Positions 43,197-52,718 are shown, counted from the first letter of the stretch. The stretch is 64,000 nucleotides of DNA from Bacillota bacterium (GCA_963169565.1 CAUJDI010000035.1:1-64000), one strand, 5' to 3'. Notes: generated by a model not told the origin, from the sequence alone. Program-made: numbers and translations.

Positions 43197-44384
43197 ATGA
43201 GCGCGGATATCAACAACAGGGAGTTTCGGAAACAGAAACTCAAGGACATCATCAGAAAACTGCACGAAGGGCAGTCTGCCCGGCAGGTCCAGGAGGAGTT
43301 CGCCGCGGCGTTCGGGCAAGTGAGCGCGGAGGAGATCAGCATGGCCGAACACGCCCTGATGCAGGAGGGCATCTTGCCGGAGGAGATCCAGAGGCTGTGC
43401 GACGTGCATACCGCGGTGTTCAAGGGCTCGATCCAGGAGATCCACGCCCCAAAGAATCTGGAGGACACGCCCGGGCACCCTGCCCACACCCTGAAGGCGG
43501 AAAACGCTGTCCTGCGCGAGATGATCGCGGAGATCAGACGGCTGCTCAAAGCGCCTGAAACCGGCGATTGGTTCAAAGAGCTTCTCTCTCGCGCGAACCT
43601 GCTGTCCGGCATCGACACCCACTACAAGGTGAAGGAGAACCTGTTCTTCTCCTACATGGAAAAGCACGGCGTGAACGCGCCGCCCAAGGTGATGTGGGGC
43701 GTTGACGACGAGATCCGCGCGGAACTGAAGAACGCGCTATCGGAACTGAACCGCGGGCAGACCACGGCGCTCGAGGCCGTCCTGAAGCGGCTGGAAGACA
43801 TGGCGTTCAAGGAAGAGAACATCATGCTGCCCATCCTGCAGGAAAAGCTGGATGATGAGGAATGGCGGCAGATCGCGGAGGATACCCCGGCATTTGGAAC
43901 CTTCCTCATCCGGAAGCCTCCTGCCTACAAAGGCCGTTCGAAGGATCAGGAGGACAGCAGGGAAGAACTCCCCGCGCAGGAGGGCGGTATCCGCCTGCCC
44001 ACAGGTTCCTTCAGCACGCAGGAACTCAGCGCCCTGCTCAACGCCCTGCCGATGGACGTCACCTTTGTGGACAAGAAAAACAGGGTGCGCTACTTCTCCC
44101 AGGGGAGGGAGCGCGTCTTTCCCCGGACGGTGAGCGTGCTGGGGCGCGACGTCAAAAACTGCCACCCACCGGCCAGCGTACACATCGTGGAGCAGATCAT
44201 TCAGGACCTGCGCGCCGGTAAAAAAGATCATGAGGACTTCTGGATCCGCATGGGCGAAAAACTGATCCTGATCCGGTATTTTGCCGTCCGAAGCCCCGAG
44301 GGGGAGTTCCTCGGCGTGGCTGAATCGACCCAGGACATCGCCCCGCTGCAGGCGATCAAGGGCGAGAAAAGGCTGATGTCCTGA
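43197..44384 (+). CDS. DUF438 / hemerythrin-like / PAS domain protein
   Basis: The 395-residue protein has the order DUF438 (about 5-75), a hemerythrin-like helical bundle (about 85-225, with DVHTAVF, DTHYKVKENLFF and KEENIMLP), and a PAS domain (about 265-385) containing MDVTFVDKKNRVRYFSQG. Such proteins are thought to sense or buffer nitric oxide or oxygen and to work with hybrid-cluster and FNR-type systems. ATAGGAGGGCGGC precedes the ATG. The operator upstream and the convergent Crp/Fnr gene downstream support a redox-stress role. Confidence 0.85.
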   Translation: MSADINNREFRKQKLKDIIRKLHEGQSARQVQEEFAAAFGQVSAEEISMAEHALMQEGILPEEIQRLCDVHTAVFKGSIQEIHAPKNLEDTPGHPAHTLKAENAVLREMIAEIRRLLKAPETGDWFKELLSRANLLSGIDTHYKVKENLFFSYMEKHGVNAPPKVMWGVDDEIRAELKNALSELNRGQTTALEAVLKRLEDMAFKEENIMLPILQEKLDDEEWRQIAEDTPAFGTFLIRKPPAYKGRSKDQEDSREELPAQEGGIRLPTGSFSTQELSALLNALPMDVTFVDKKNRVRYFSQGRERVFPRTVSVLGRDVKNCHPPASVHIVEQIIQDLRAGKKDHEDFWIRMGEKLILIRYFAVRSPEGEFLGVAESTQDIAPLQAIKGEKRLMS

Positions 44385-44522
44385 TCTATTCCCTGTCCAG
44401 GTGCATGGGCAGGCGTATCAAGGTCCAAAATATAAAAGGAAAACGGTGCCGGACGATCGTCTCCAGGCACCGTTTTCCATCCGCAATCCCTCTGATTTCT
44501 GGCTTTCAGCCAATTCCCGGGT

Positions 44523-45266
44523 TCACTCATCGGCCATGAAGGCCGCCTGCAGCGCGGACCTGTCCAACACCCGGATCTGCCGGTATCCGGAGGAACTGAC
44601 CATGCCCGCCCGCGACATCTCCGCCAGCTTGCGGGTGACCGTCTCCCGGCTCAGGCTGAGGGATGCGGCGATCTCCTCATGGGACAGTTCGATCGCGCCG
44701 TTCCCCGCGCGCTCCGCATGCAGCAGCAGGAACCCCGAAAGCCGCGCCAGCGCGCGGCGGCGGGAAAGGATCTCTACCAGATGCTGGGCGTCATGCAGCT
44801 TGCGGCCGATGGAATGAAGCAGACGCACCCCCACGTCGGGCCGCCGCATCACGAGACCGGCGATCGCCTGAGCAGAAATCAGGCAGATGCCGCAATCCTC
44901 CAGCGCCGTTGCGTCCATGTCCATGTTTTCGCCGCTGTAGATGGTCTGTTCCCCCGTTACGTCACCGCCGGAGAGGATGCCAAGCACCAGCTCCTGGCCG
45001 TCCTTCAGGATACGGCTCAGCTTGATGCGGCCGTACCTGAGGATGAGGATGCTGTCCGCCCGGTCCTCGGACAGGAATACGGTATCCCCGCGCCTGAAGT
45101 CCCTGTGCTGGGCTAAGCGCACCAGGCTGAGGTGCGCCTCATCGCTCAGGCCCTGAAAGACCGATATCCTTTTCGTGCAAAGGCCATTGCAGGCAGGGTT
45201 GCCCTTACACCCGCGGTAGGCCGGCTCGTTAGTTCCTGTGTTCTTCGTTTCAAGCACCCCTTTCAT
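44523..45266 (-). CDS. Crp/Fnr family regulator with an Fe-S-type cysteine set
   Basis: The 247-residue regulator has an N-terminal Cys cluster (Cys20, Cys26, Cys30 in CKGNPACNGLC), a cyclic-nucleotide-like beta barrel with Cys125 (ALEDCGICL) and a C-terminal HTH (SHEEIAASLSLSRETVTRKL). Cys20, two further N-terminal Cys and Cys125 parallel the four ligands of the [4Fe-4S] cluster of E. coli FNR, so oxygen or nitric oxide sensing is likely. The frame opens at 45431, but residues before 45266 overlap a decayed ridA and are not regulator-like. The ribosome site at 45266 is weak. Confidence 0.82.
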   Translation of the reverse strand: MKGVLETKNTGTNEPAYRGCKGNPACNGLCTKRISVFQGLSDEAHLSLVRLAQHRDFRRGDTVFLSEDRADSILILRYGRIKLSRILKDGQELVLGILSGGDVTGEQTIYSGENMDMDATALEDCGICLISAQAIAGLVMRRPDVGVRLLHSIGRKLHDAQHLVEILSRRRALARLSGFLLLHAERAGNGAIELSHEEIAASLSLSRETVTRKLAEMSRAGMVSSSGYRQIRVLDRSALQAAFMADE

Positions 45267-45324
45267 ATAAAGGTCTTGCTGCGGATGGAGTATACCATTT
45301 TGTCTTTCACGTTCAGCCTTTCCT

Positions 45325-45650
45325 CCCTCCGCAGGCACCTCGGCTTCAGTTTTCACCTCTTCCAGGATCCCTTGGTACGGCTGAATGGCGAAGACACAGC
45401 TGCTCCGAATGATTGGGGAAGGAAGCGGCATAGATGGAATTGAAAGCCAGGAAATCCGCCACGTCCGCCAGGAATCAGGTCATCCTCACGACATGCTCAA
45501 AGCTGATCACTGCCGCCATCAAATCAGCTGTCAGGTTTTCCAGGGCCTGCCATGCCCGAGCAATGATACCGCCCTCGACCTCCGCCTGAGAATAGGGGCT
45601 GATCGCCTCAGGCGCGTTCTTTGTCCGAATTATCTTCTGCGTATTGCATC
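45325..45650 (-). pseudogene. ridA: Decayed ridA (reactive intermediate/imine deaminase)
   Basis: On the minus strand IIRTKNAPEAISPYSQAEV matches the start of RidA. It runs directly into WQALENLTADLMAAVISFEH, a later part of the fold, so about 40-50 central residues are missing. VVRMT then meets a TGA stop where the family has a hydrophobic residue. The same frame continues as FLADVADFLAFNSIYAASFP and a second frameshift leads to LEEVKTEAEVPA, the usual C-terminus. The likely ATG at 45649 is also out of frame. Several lesions make this a true pseudogene. Confidence 0.75.
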
Positions 45651-46018
45651 TCCTTGTCCTGTTTTGAGATGAGCATATCATAGAAATGATTCATGGTCGT
45701 CATGATTCTTTTTCCCACTTGTCTGTAGAACTCATAGGTCTATTCAGTTTTCTGCGGCAATCCGATATAATAGGACCCGGCAGGGAGTTTTTACAAAACC
45801 CGATGAATCTTCGGCTGCGCAGGGTGAAGAAGACGAAAAGCAAGCAGGCATAGCAGAAGCCGATGAATGCCTGCAACCTCCTTTTTGGTATTAGGTTCCC
45901 CCTATGCATACTGCTCATGAGCTGTTTCGTGGGACAGGCGCCGGAAAAACCAGTCTGTACTTTTGCTGTGGCAACGAATGATGATCCAAACTTTGATCTG
46001 CAAAGGAGCATGACACTG

Positions 46019-46933
46019 ATGTTAGCTGCTGTATTGGAAAAGGCACTTCCCGTGTTTGCCATGCTGGCGCTGGGTGTCCTGTGCCGGAAGAAAGCGATCC
46101 TGACACGCGAGAACGTGAGCGGCATGAAGACCTTTGTGGTGAACATCACCCTGCCCGCCGTGATGTTTTCGGCTTTCGCCGGGGCGGAGTACAGCCTGAA
46201 CAGCCTGCTGATCCCCGTGATGATGTTTTTGATCTGCGTGCTGATGCTGCTGATGGGTATGGCAGGCTGCAGGCTCTTCAGCGTTTCGGGGCGGCTGTCC
46301 CCTTACCTGTCGACGGGATTTGAGGCAGGAATGCTGGGGTATGCCCTGTTTGCGCTGCTTTTTCCAAAGGATGGCACCTCCGCCTTTGCGATCGTTGATC
46401 TGGGGCAGGTGCTGTTTGTGTTCACGGTGTACAAAGCCTTGCTCGCCGGGCGTCAGGGTCTGGGCGGAATCGCGCATGAAGCGCTGAGGGCGCCTACGAT
46501 CTGGGCGATCCTCCTGGGCATCATCCTGGGGGCATCCGGCCTCTACGGCACGCTTGAGCCAAGCGGCATCAGCCGCGGCCTGAGTACCGTCGCCGCCTTC
46601 ATCGCCGCGCCCACCGGCGCGGTGATCCTGCTGTGCATTGGTTATGACCTGGCTTCCGATCAGATCAAATGGCGCAAGACAGGGAGTCTTGTCATGATGC
46701 GGGCCGTCATCTCTGCCGCCGCGCTTCTGATCGCGTGGCTGACCAATCGCTTCGTGCTGAACGGACTCATCCATCCCGGCGCGCTGGTCCTGATGTTCAC
46801 GCTTCCTCCCCCCTACGTGCTCCCCGTTTTCGCCGACGTTGCGGAGGAGCGGGCGGACGTATCCTCCGCCCTTTCCGGATTGACGCTAATCAGCCTGGTT
46901 TTATTTACTATCATGACCGTCATCTACCGATAG
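46019..46933 (+). CDS. AEC family transporter
   Basis: A 304-residue membrane protein of the auxin-efflux-carrier (AEC) family with about ten helices. It has TLPAVMFSAFAGAEYS near residues 42-57 and TLPPPYVLPVFADVA near 260-274, the paired broken-helix motifs of the fold. Family members move small organic acids or amino acids. The start at 46019 lies 10 nt after AAAGGAG; the upstream in-frame extension to 45863 is unlike the family. It diverges from the ridA remnant. Confidence 0.82.
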   Translation: MLAAVLEKALPVFAMLALGVLCRKKAILTRENVSGMKTFVVNITLPAVMFSAFAGAEYSLNSLLIPVMMFLICVLMLLMGMAGCRLFSVSGRLSPYLSTGFEAGMLGYALFALLFPKDGTSAFAIVDLGQVLFVFTVYKALLAGRQGLGGIAHEALRAPTIWAILLGIILGASGLYGTLEPSGISRGLSTVAAFIAAPTGAVILLCIGYDLASDQIKWRKTGSLVMMRAVISAAALLIAWLTNRFVLNGLIHPGALVLMFTLPPPYVLPVFADVAEERADVSSALSGLTLISLVLFTIMTVIYR

Positions 46934-47090
46934 ACGGCGCACATCAGTTCATCCTTGACACTTTTGGGGCGGCGTGCGATAACGGTGACAGAAGACTGAC
47001 TGCCGCCCGTTTTTCCTGGTCACGCCGCGGCTCCGGTATTCTTTTCTCCCGCAGCAGCCGACAATTCAATACGACAGGAGGGTTAGTGCG

Positions 47091-47942
47091 ATGAAACGGT
47101 TTGCGGTCCTTCTCATCTTGTCCCTTCTTCTCATCTCCCTGTCTTCCGGCGGACGCGCGCAGGGCGCCGTGGAAAACGTCACCAAACAGATCACCGTGCA
47201 TTTCCCGGGTTTTGACAAGGCTGGCACCTACACCGGCGAGGCGATAAACGGCGTCCCGAACGGAACGGGGTCGTTCACCTCCGTCAATGACGATCAACTG
47301 GAGTGGACCTATACCGGGCAATAGAAAGACGGTGCTTTTGACGGAGAGGGCGCCACCGTCTGGTCGGACGGCTGGGAGGAGCGCGGCCTGTACGTTCAGA
47401 ATGTGCTGGTGTCCGGGCAGTGGGTTTCAAACGGAACAGTCAAGTATGACGGCTCCTTCGCATGGAATGATGAAGACAGTAATGAGCAGTGCGACGGAGA
47501 GGGAAGCCTGTACAACGACCTTGGCCGGCTGATCTTCACGGGAGAGTTTTCGATGGGATGCCTGGTGGAAACCTCTCAGGCCCGTCAGCAGCGCGCAAAT
47601 GACCTGGCCCCTTTGTGCGCGAAACTGACAAAAACGGATCATGCCGACATCCTGAAGAACGAGGATGTCTGGATCGGACGGATGGTCCAGTTTGAAGGCA
47701 AGGTGACCTATTTCTGGGAAGAGGACTGGTATGGCTACGGAGAATTCGAAGTCAGCCTCAACCGCAGCACCAAACACCCCCTGGACGTGTACTACCGTTA
47801 CGGAACAGATGAAAAGCGTGCAAAACTTGGCCAGACCGTTACGGTGCTGGGAACGGTGACAGGTGTTTACCGGTATGATGACGGCACGGGGCATCCCTAT
47901 GTAGCGCCGATGGTGGAAGCTGACGTGATCCTGCATAAGTGA
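47091..47942 (+). pseudogene. Exported MORN-repeat protein interrupted by an amber codon
   Basis: The frame starts with a signal peptide (MKRFAVLLILSLLLISLSS) and MORN-like repeats (GTYTGEAINGVPNGTGSF). A TAG at 47322-47324 interrupts WTYTGQ*KDGAFDGEG, exactly where MORN repeats have Trp (TGG). The same frame continues for 206 codons with more repeat-like sequence and a C-terminal domain (EDVWIGRMVQFEGKVTYF) resembling an OB-like fold. One base change explains the break. It may be a recent pseudogene, a sequencing error or a readthrough case. GACAGGAGGGTTAGTGCG precedes the ATG. Confidence 0.7.
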
Positions 47943-48128
47943 GGAGACTGCCGCGCATGGGGGTCCCCAGGCAGCAAGACAGGCATCCATAGCGGGACAT
48001 CGGCACCACAAGATGCTATATAGGAGAATTATTGTGATCATCCCCCCAGACCGGAGGCATGCCCAAGGTATTGTTTTATATGCGTTCCTGATGGTATCCT
48101 GTGCGGCGATGATGAAAAACACAGGAGC

Positions 48129-48764
48129 ATGTGGACAAGGATGATCAAAAACCTGGTTCTGGATATGGGCAACGTACTGATCACATGGGAGCCGCGCGCT
48201 TTTGCCCTGCGGGCGGCCGGAAACGAAAAAGATGCGGAGATCCTCAACAGCGCTCTGTTTGATACCCCGGACTGGCCGCTTCACGACGCCGGGGGGATCG
48301 ATGAGGAAACGGTGCTGCGCAGGGCGCTTGACCGTACGCCCAGCCGCCTGCACAGCGCGCTGATGACGCTCTTTGACCGGTGGCCGTTTTGGATGGCCCC
48401 CATCCCCGGCGCCGACGCGTTTACACTGAAGGCGCGGGAAGCCGGCCTGCGGCTGTACCTGCTGTCAAACGCGGGCACGCGTTTCCCTCAGGTGCTCAGA
48501 GGGCGTCCCTTTTATCCCCGATTCAACGGCATGATGGTATCCGCACATGAAAAGCTCAGCAAGCCCGACCCGCGCATATACCGGCGCCTGTGCGATGTGT
48601 TCTCCCTGCAGCCCCGGGAGTGCCTGTTTGTGGATGATTTGATCCAGAACGTCAACGGGGCGGTCAAGGCCGGGATGGCCGCCCACCTGTTTGACAGGGA
48701 TTATCGGAAGGTAGAGGACAAACTGCGTGATGTCGGCGTCACGCTAAGCGAAACGTGCACCTGA
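48129..48764 (+). CDS. HAD-family phosphatase (YihX-like)
   Basis: The 211-residue haloacid dehalogenase-like hydrolase shows motif I LDMGNVLI, motif II LLSNAG, motif III KLSKPDP and motif IV FVDDLIQNV. The DxGNV form of motif I is shared with YihX-type sugar phosphatases. Its substrate is unknown. Two ATGs are possible (48129 or 48141), with AGGAG lying 1 or 13 nt before them. Confidence 0.82.
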   Translation: MWTRMIKNLVLDMGNVLITWEPRAFALRAAGNEKDAEILNSALFDTPDWPLHDAGGIDEETVLRRALDRTPSRLHSALMTLFDRWPFWMAPIPGADAFTLKAREAGLRLYLLSNAGTRFPQVLRGRPFYPRFNGMMVSAHEKLSKPDPRIYRRLCDVFSLQPRECLFVDDLIQNVNGAVKAGMAAHLFDRDYRKVEDKLRDVGVTLSETCT

Positions 48765-48854
48765 CGGCCCGGAGGGAAAGAACCCTCAACTTGAACATAC
48801 AAATGCCCGGCCGAATCGTCTTCATCTGGCGGGTCAGATTTCATAAGCCTGTAT

Positions 48855-48892
48855 AAAAAAGGCGGAGCGCCTATCCTTAAGCGCTCCTTGCC
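48855..48892 (-). terminator. Terminator of the large minus-strand catabolic operon
   Basis: On the minus strand GGAGCGC (48881-48887) pairs with GCGCTCC (48864-48870), extended by GGC/GCC, and is followed by TTTTTTATA. It lies just after the MFS gene. Confidence 0.8.
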
Positions 48893-48907
48893 TATCAAAG
48901 CCAGTGG

Positions 48908-50104
48908 TCAGGCGGACGCTTTCTCCTTTGCGTCCCCCCTGCCGGCAAAGCCGGAAACCAGGATCAGCAGAGCCGTCAGAACACCGCAGCAGATGAAGGT
49001 GACGGTCGGGTTGGCCGGCAGATTGCCGATCAGAAACGGGAAGACGGTAAAGCCTGCCATGGAGGCGAGCATCATCATCCCCACCGCTGCGCCGCTGCGT
49101 AACGGAAAGAGGCGGGCTGCCAGCGTGACCAGCATGGGCCAGACAGGCCCGCAGCCAAAGCCGAAAAGCCCGACAGCGAGGATGCGCAGCAGGGGCGTCT
49201 TCCCCAGAATCAGCAGAAGGATGCCCAGAAGGGCAAAGGCCGTGTACACCCTGATGCTCTTCAGTTCCCTGCCGACCAGGAGGGAACCCAGCAGGCGGCC
49301 GACGATCATCGAGCCCCAGAACAGGGAGATCATCAGGGAAGCCAGGGATTCCCCCTGTCCGACATCCACAAAGTATTGCTTGACATAGGCGGGTGCAACG
49401 GATTCGTAGCCGATGTACAGGAACATCATGGCGACGAGGAAGACAAAGCGCTTGTCCTTGAGCAGCTCAAACATGTTCATGGACTGTCGGGCAGAAGATA
49501 CCGCTGGCGCCATCCGTCCCCTGCCGGTGAGGATGATCATCAGGAGCAGGGAAACGCTCAGCAGGGAAGCCAGCAGAAACGGCCCGCGCCAGGCGTTCCC
49601 CGCGCTGATCCAGGCGATGGCGATCAGCGGGCCCAGGATCGCGCCGATACCGAAGCCGGCCTGGGAGATGTTCATCCAGGCCGCCGCCTTCTCCGGATTC
49701 TCATCGCCCAGCAGTGCCGAACCCATCGCTTCCGAAGGCGCGAAGCCGAACCCGAAAAGGAACATCCCGATGAGGACCGGAACAAAGACGCTGGAAGCGG
49801 GAACGATCAAAAAGCCGACCGCCATCACGGACAGGGCCGCAGCGATCACCCGGCGCTTTCCGATCCGGTCAGCCAGGGAGGAAGACAGCAGCACGCTGCA
49901 CAGCGAGCCAATGGCGTAGACCGAGATCAGGATGCCGGCCTGGGTAGCCGGCCTGCCCAGGGACATGACGATCCGGTCCGCGAGGGTATGGAAAATATTG
50001 ACCACGATCCCCAAGACGGTGATGAGCCAGCAGAGCAGCAGGTTCTGACCTATTCCCTTTTTCATCGCCCTGTCCACCTCTTTCCGCCTGAGGTCCTCAA
50101 GCAT
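48908..50104 (-). CDS. MFS transporter
   Basis: The 398-residue protein has twelve predicted helices and the loop 2-3 motif DRIGKRRVIAAA characteristic of the major facilitator superfamily. TAAGGA lies 8 nt before the ATG at 50104. A second start, MKKGIGQ at 50065, is also possible. As last gene of the catabolic operon it may import or export a substrate or by-product of the enzymes encoded upstream. Confidence 0.85.
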   Translation of the reverse strand: MLEDLRRKEVDRAMKKGIGQNLLLCWLITVLGIVVNIFHTLADRIVMSLGRPATQAGILISVYAIGSLCSVLLSSSLADRIGKRRVIAAALSVMAVGFLIVPASSVFVPVLIGMFLFGFGFAPSEAMGSALLGDENPEKAAAWMNISQAGFGIGAILGPLIAIAWISAGNAWRGPFLLASLLSVSLLLMIILTGRGRMAPAVSSARQSMNMFELLKDKRFVFLVAMMFLYIGYESVAPAYVKQYFVDVGQGESLASLMISLFWGSMIVGRLLGSLLVGRELKSIRVYTAFALLGILLLILGKTPLLRILAVGLFGFGCGPVWPMLVTLAARLFPLRSGAAVGMMMLASMAGFTVFPFLIGNLPANPTVTFICCGVLTALLILVSGFAGRGDAKEKASA

Positions 50105-50115
50105 TCATGCAATCC

Positions 50116-50586
50116 TTACAGCTCAAACCCGATCTCTTCAGGCAGCTGGGCGAACACCGCGTCATCCCTGCCGGTGCCCCGGCGGAATATCACCGCGCAG
50201 GTCTCGTCGCGGTGCATAGGGTAGGGAGCGTAGTGCCAGACCCCCTGCGCCCAGCAGACCCCCATGCCTTCCGGCACGTAAAAAGCGGCCAGTTGATCAG
50301 GATCTGCCTCTCCCCGAGGGATGCCGGTGACGATGACCCCGCCGTTGAGCGGGAGGATGGTTTCCGTGGTGCGATGATGGGCTTCGAACCTGCGGCAGGT
50401 GAAGGGGCGGCGGATCACAGTCAGCAGGTTGACGGAAACGGTTTTCGCATCATCGACCCCCGCCTGATCCGCATACCAGCGGTAGACCCCCTCCTCTCCG
50501 CCATAGGGCCGGCCTTCCGTTCCGATGACCTGGCCGAAGGGAGCGAAGGCCTCCTGCGTGAGGTATTGCACCTTGATCTTCTTCAT
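50116..50586 (-). CDS. Ureidoglycolate lyase-like protein (AllA family)
   Basis: The 156-residue cupin-fold protein matches AllA in length and pattern. It starts KVQYLTQEAFAPFGQVI and has FEAHHRTTETILPL and GVCWAQGVWHYAPY. AllA cleaves ureidoglycolate to glyoxylate and urea at the end of allantoin breakdown. No other standard allantoin genes are present apart from the PuuE-like deacetylase, with which it overlaps by 4 nt, so the true substrate may differ. GGGAGGAAGCCCAC precedes the ATG. Confidence 0.78.
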   Translation of the reverse strand: MKKIKVQYLTQEAFAPFGQVIGTEGRPYGGEEGVYRWYADQAGVDDAKTVSVNLLTVIRRPFTCRRFEAHHRTTETILPLNGGVIVTGIPRGEADPDQLAAFYVPEGMGVCWAQGVWHYAPYPMHRDETCAVIFRRGTGRDDAVFAQLPEEIGFEL

Positions 50587-51482
50587 GTGGGCTTCCTCCC
50601 GAACAACTCGTACAGATCTTTGGCTGTCTTGAAAATAAAGCCCCGGTCCTGCATGCCCTTTATCAGAAGCGACATCTGCACCAGCGCCCCATCGCCGCAG
50701 TTCTTGGTGATGAACTCATCTGGGATCACGGTCGCCTCGCCGAAATTGTAACTTTTCTCCATCGGGTGGAACTCCCAGGGATGGATGTAAAGGCAGACGA
50801 AGGGCGGCTGGCCTTTCTCCGCGCAGAAGTCCAGGAAGGCGTCCATCCGTCTGAGCAGGAAGTCCGCGCCTTCCGTCCGGAAGAGCGGCCACTGGTCTCG
50901 GTCCCGCTCCAGCCCGGGGTCATGGCTTTCCATGCTCATGTCCGCGAAGTTCGGGATCTCAAGGATAACGGAATTCCCGGGCTTCGTCCAGTCCTCCCGG
51001 CTGGGATGGTAGGGCGCGAAGCGCTCGCGGTAGTAATACATGGGGTAGCTCGCGTCGGTCAGAAATCCAAGCTCCTCCAGCGCGTTGACCAACGCGGTCG
51101 ATCCCCAGAGCCTGGGGCTGCGGAAGGAGACGGGCCTGACGCCGCAAGCGTCCTTGATCCACTGGTTGGCCAACTGGAGCCTCGGTTTGACCTCGTGGGG
51201 CAGCAGCGGCTTCACGCCCGGGATGGGGAACAGCTCATCCCCGACCGTTTCATGGTACAGGGAGTGCGCGCCCACCTCATGGCCGTTTTCCGCGACCAGC
51301 CTGGCCGTCTCCGGGTTTTCTCTGGCGCATTCCCCTGTGAAAAAGAAAGTGGCCTTCAAGCCCTTTTCGCCAAACAGGCTGATCAGTTTGGGCGTGCCGT
51401 GCTTCACCCCTTCATAGAAAGGGGTGAAACTGCCGACGTCCGTTTCCATGTCCACGCCGATCATCGCGTACCGTCTGTCCAT
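50583..51482 (-). CDS. Polysaccharide deacetylase family protein (PuuE-like)
   Basis: The 299-residue NodB-homology protein has GVDMETDVGSF (metal Asp), ATFFFTGECARENP, HEVGAHSLYHETVG (His pair), FRSPRLWGS and IHPWEFHP. It lacks a signal peptide, so it is cytoplasmic. Its overall form resembles PuuE-type allantoinases and peptidoglycan-deacetylase-like cytosolic enzymes. Its overlap with the AllA-like gene suggests consecutive steps on a ureide-type compound. GAAGGAAGAGGAAC precedes the ATG. Confidence 0.78.
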   Translation of the reverse strand: MDRRYAMIGVDMETDVGSFTPFYEGVKHGTPKLISLFGEKGLKATFFFTGECARENPETARLVAENGHEVGAHSLYHETVGDELFPIPGVKPLLPHEVKPRLQLANQWIKDACGVRPVSFRSPRLWGSTALVNALEELGFLTDASYPMYYYRERFAPYHPSREDWTKPGNSVILEIPNFADMSMESHDPGLERDRDQWPLFRTEGADFLLRRMDAFLDFCAEKGQPPFVCLYIHPWEFHPMEKSYNFGEATVIPDEFITKNCGDGALVQMSLLIKGMQDRGFIFKTAKDLYELFGRKPT

Positions 51483-51506
51483 GTTCCTCTTCCTTCCCGC
51501 CCGGCT

Positions 51507-51533
51507 CAGGGGCCCGGGTTCTCCGGGCCCCTG
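51507..51533 (-). other. Strong hairpin inside the catabolic operon
   Basis: An 11-bp perfect stem (51507-51517 with 51523-51533) lies between the M24 and deacetylase genes. No T-run follows on the minus strand, so it may be an mRNA stabiliser or partial terminator tuning expression of the last three genes. Confidence 0.5.
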
Positions 51534-51539
51534 AAGGCG

Positions 51540-52718
51540 TCAGAAATTAAGTTCGTAGAGTGTTCCGATGGGCTGGCTGGTGATCATCACTCCGTTTTCC
51601 GTGACCGCGATGCCCTTTTCCCAGCGGACGCCGAAAGTATCGGTGGAGATGAAGGTGTCGATCTGGAAGGTCATGTTCGGCTTAAAGAAGTAGTCCGAAG
51701 ACGTCTCGACCCAGGGCGCTTCCACTTCGCACATGCCGGTCCCGTGCATGGGGCCGTAAACGAAGTTCTCCTCATATCCGTTGTCCGCATAGAACTTGTA
51801 GAACCCCTTGGCAACGTCGCTTGCCCTGACGCCCGCCCTGATCTGCTTTTCCGTCCAGTTGTGCGCCTCAAGCCCGAAGAGCACCACGTCCCTCCGCTTG
51901 CCGGTCAGCTTGCCCAGCACGATGGGGTAACCGATGGAGGAGGAGTAGCCGTCGATCCGGGCCGAGAGGTTCAGCTGCACGATGTCGCCCTTCTCAAACT
52001 TGCGGTAGCAGGAGCGGGAGATCGCGTGCCGGGTGGACGCTTCGGAGAACACATACATCGGCAGGCCCTCATATTCGGCGCCGTTCTCATAGATCACGCG
52101 CTGGGCGATGCCGACCGCCTGCAGCTCGGTCATGCCGGGCCTGATCTCCTGGATGACCTGCCGTGTCGCGATTTCCGCGATGCGGTAGCCTTCCTTCAGG
52201 CAGGCGATCTCCGCCTCCGACTTGATGGAGCGCAGGGCGACCATGATGTGATCCGCGCGCACGATTTCCGCTTCCGGAAACGCCTTTCTGATCCCTTCCA
52301 TGATGACCACGGAGGTATCCAGGTAGGAGGCGACGCCGATGCGCAGTTTCCTGCCGCTCACGCCGATGGCCCTGAACACGTCGGCGTAGGTGTCCGGCAC
52401 CAGCTGCGGGTAGGCGGGATCCGCGCTCTCGCGGTAATCCATCAGGACGAACAGCTTGTCCAGCCGGCTCCTGTCCCCGGCGAAGTGGCGGCTCTCCGGC
52501 CCGCACATCAGCGCTGCGTCCCCCGCCGCCGAGATCGCGACGCCAGCCCGCTCAAACAGCGGCCAGAAACCGGAGAAATAGCGCGCGTTGGCAAAGTCCG
52601 CCTCGTTGGAATTGACGATCAGGGCGTCCAGGCTTTCCTGCCGGAGCAGGGCCGCGGCCCTTTTCACGCGGTCATGGTATTCCTGGCGGGGGATATGGAT
52701 GTTTCCGTGGTTAGACAT
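51540..52718 (-). CDS. M24 pita-bread protein, creatinase-like, lacking part of the metal site
   Basis: The 392-residue protein has a creatinase_N domain (about 10-155) and an M24 catalytic domain. Compared with Xaa-Pro peptidases, the first metal Asp is Asn250 (VQLNLSARIDGY) and the second falls in a Ser stretch near 260. A metal Glu is Asp354, while His325 (MHGTG) and Glu367 remain. Creatinase shows the same loss and uses a catalytic His; here His231 (STRHAIS) lies at a similar place. The start at 52718 follows GAGGAGGAACAGCACC. Hydrolysis of a C-N bond in a small molecule fits better than peptidase activity. Confidence 0.75.
   Translation of the reverse strand: MSNHGNIHIPRQEYHDRVKRAAALLRQESLDALIVNSNEADFANARYFSGFWPLFERAGVAISAAGDAALMCGPESRHFAGDRSRLDKLFVLMDYRESADPAYPQLVPDTYADVFRAIGVSGRKLRIGVASYLDTSVVIMEGIRKAFPEAEIVRADHIMVALRSIKSEAEIACLKEGYRIAEIATRQVIQEIRPGMTELQAVGIAQRVIYENGAEYEGLPMYVFSEASTRHAISRSCYRKFEKGDIVQLNLSARIDGYSSSIGYPIVLGKLTGKRRDVVLFGLEAHNWTEKQIRAGVRASDVAKGFYKFYADNGYEENFVYGPMHGTGMCEVEAPWVETSSDYFFKPNMTFQIDTFISTDTFGVRWEKGIAVTENGVMITSQPIGTLYELNF

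Noticed and set aside
45267..45431. N-terminal extension of the Crp/Fnr regulator
   Set aside because: This stretch is the out-of-frame tail of the decayed ridA. The regulator's Cys cluster begins only after 45266.
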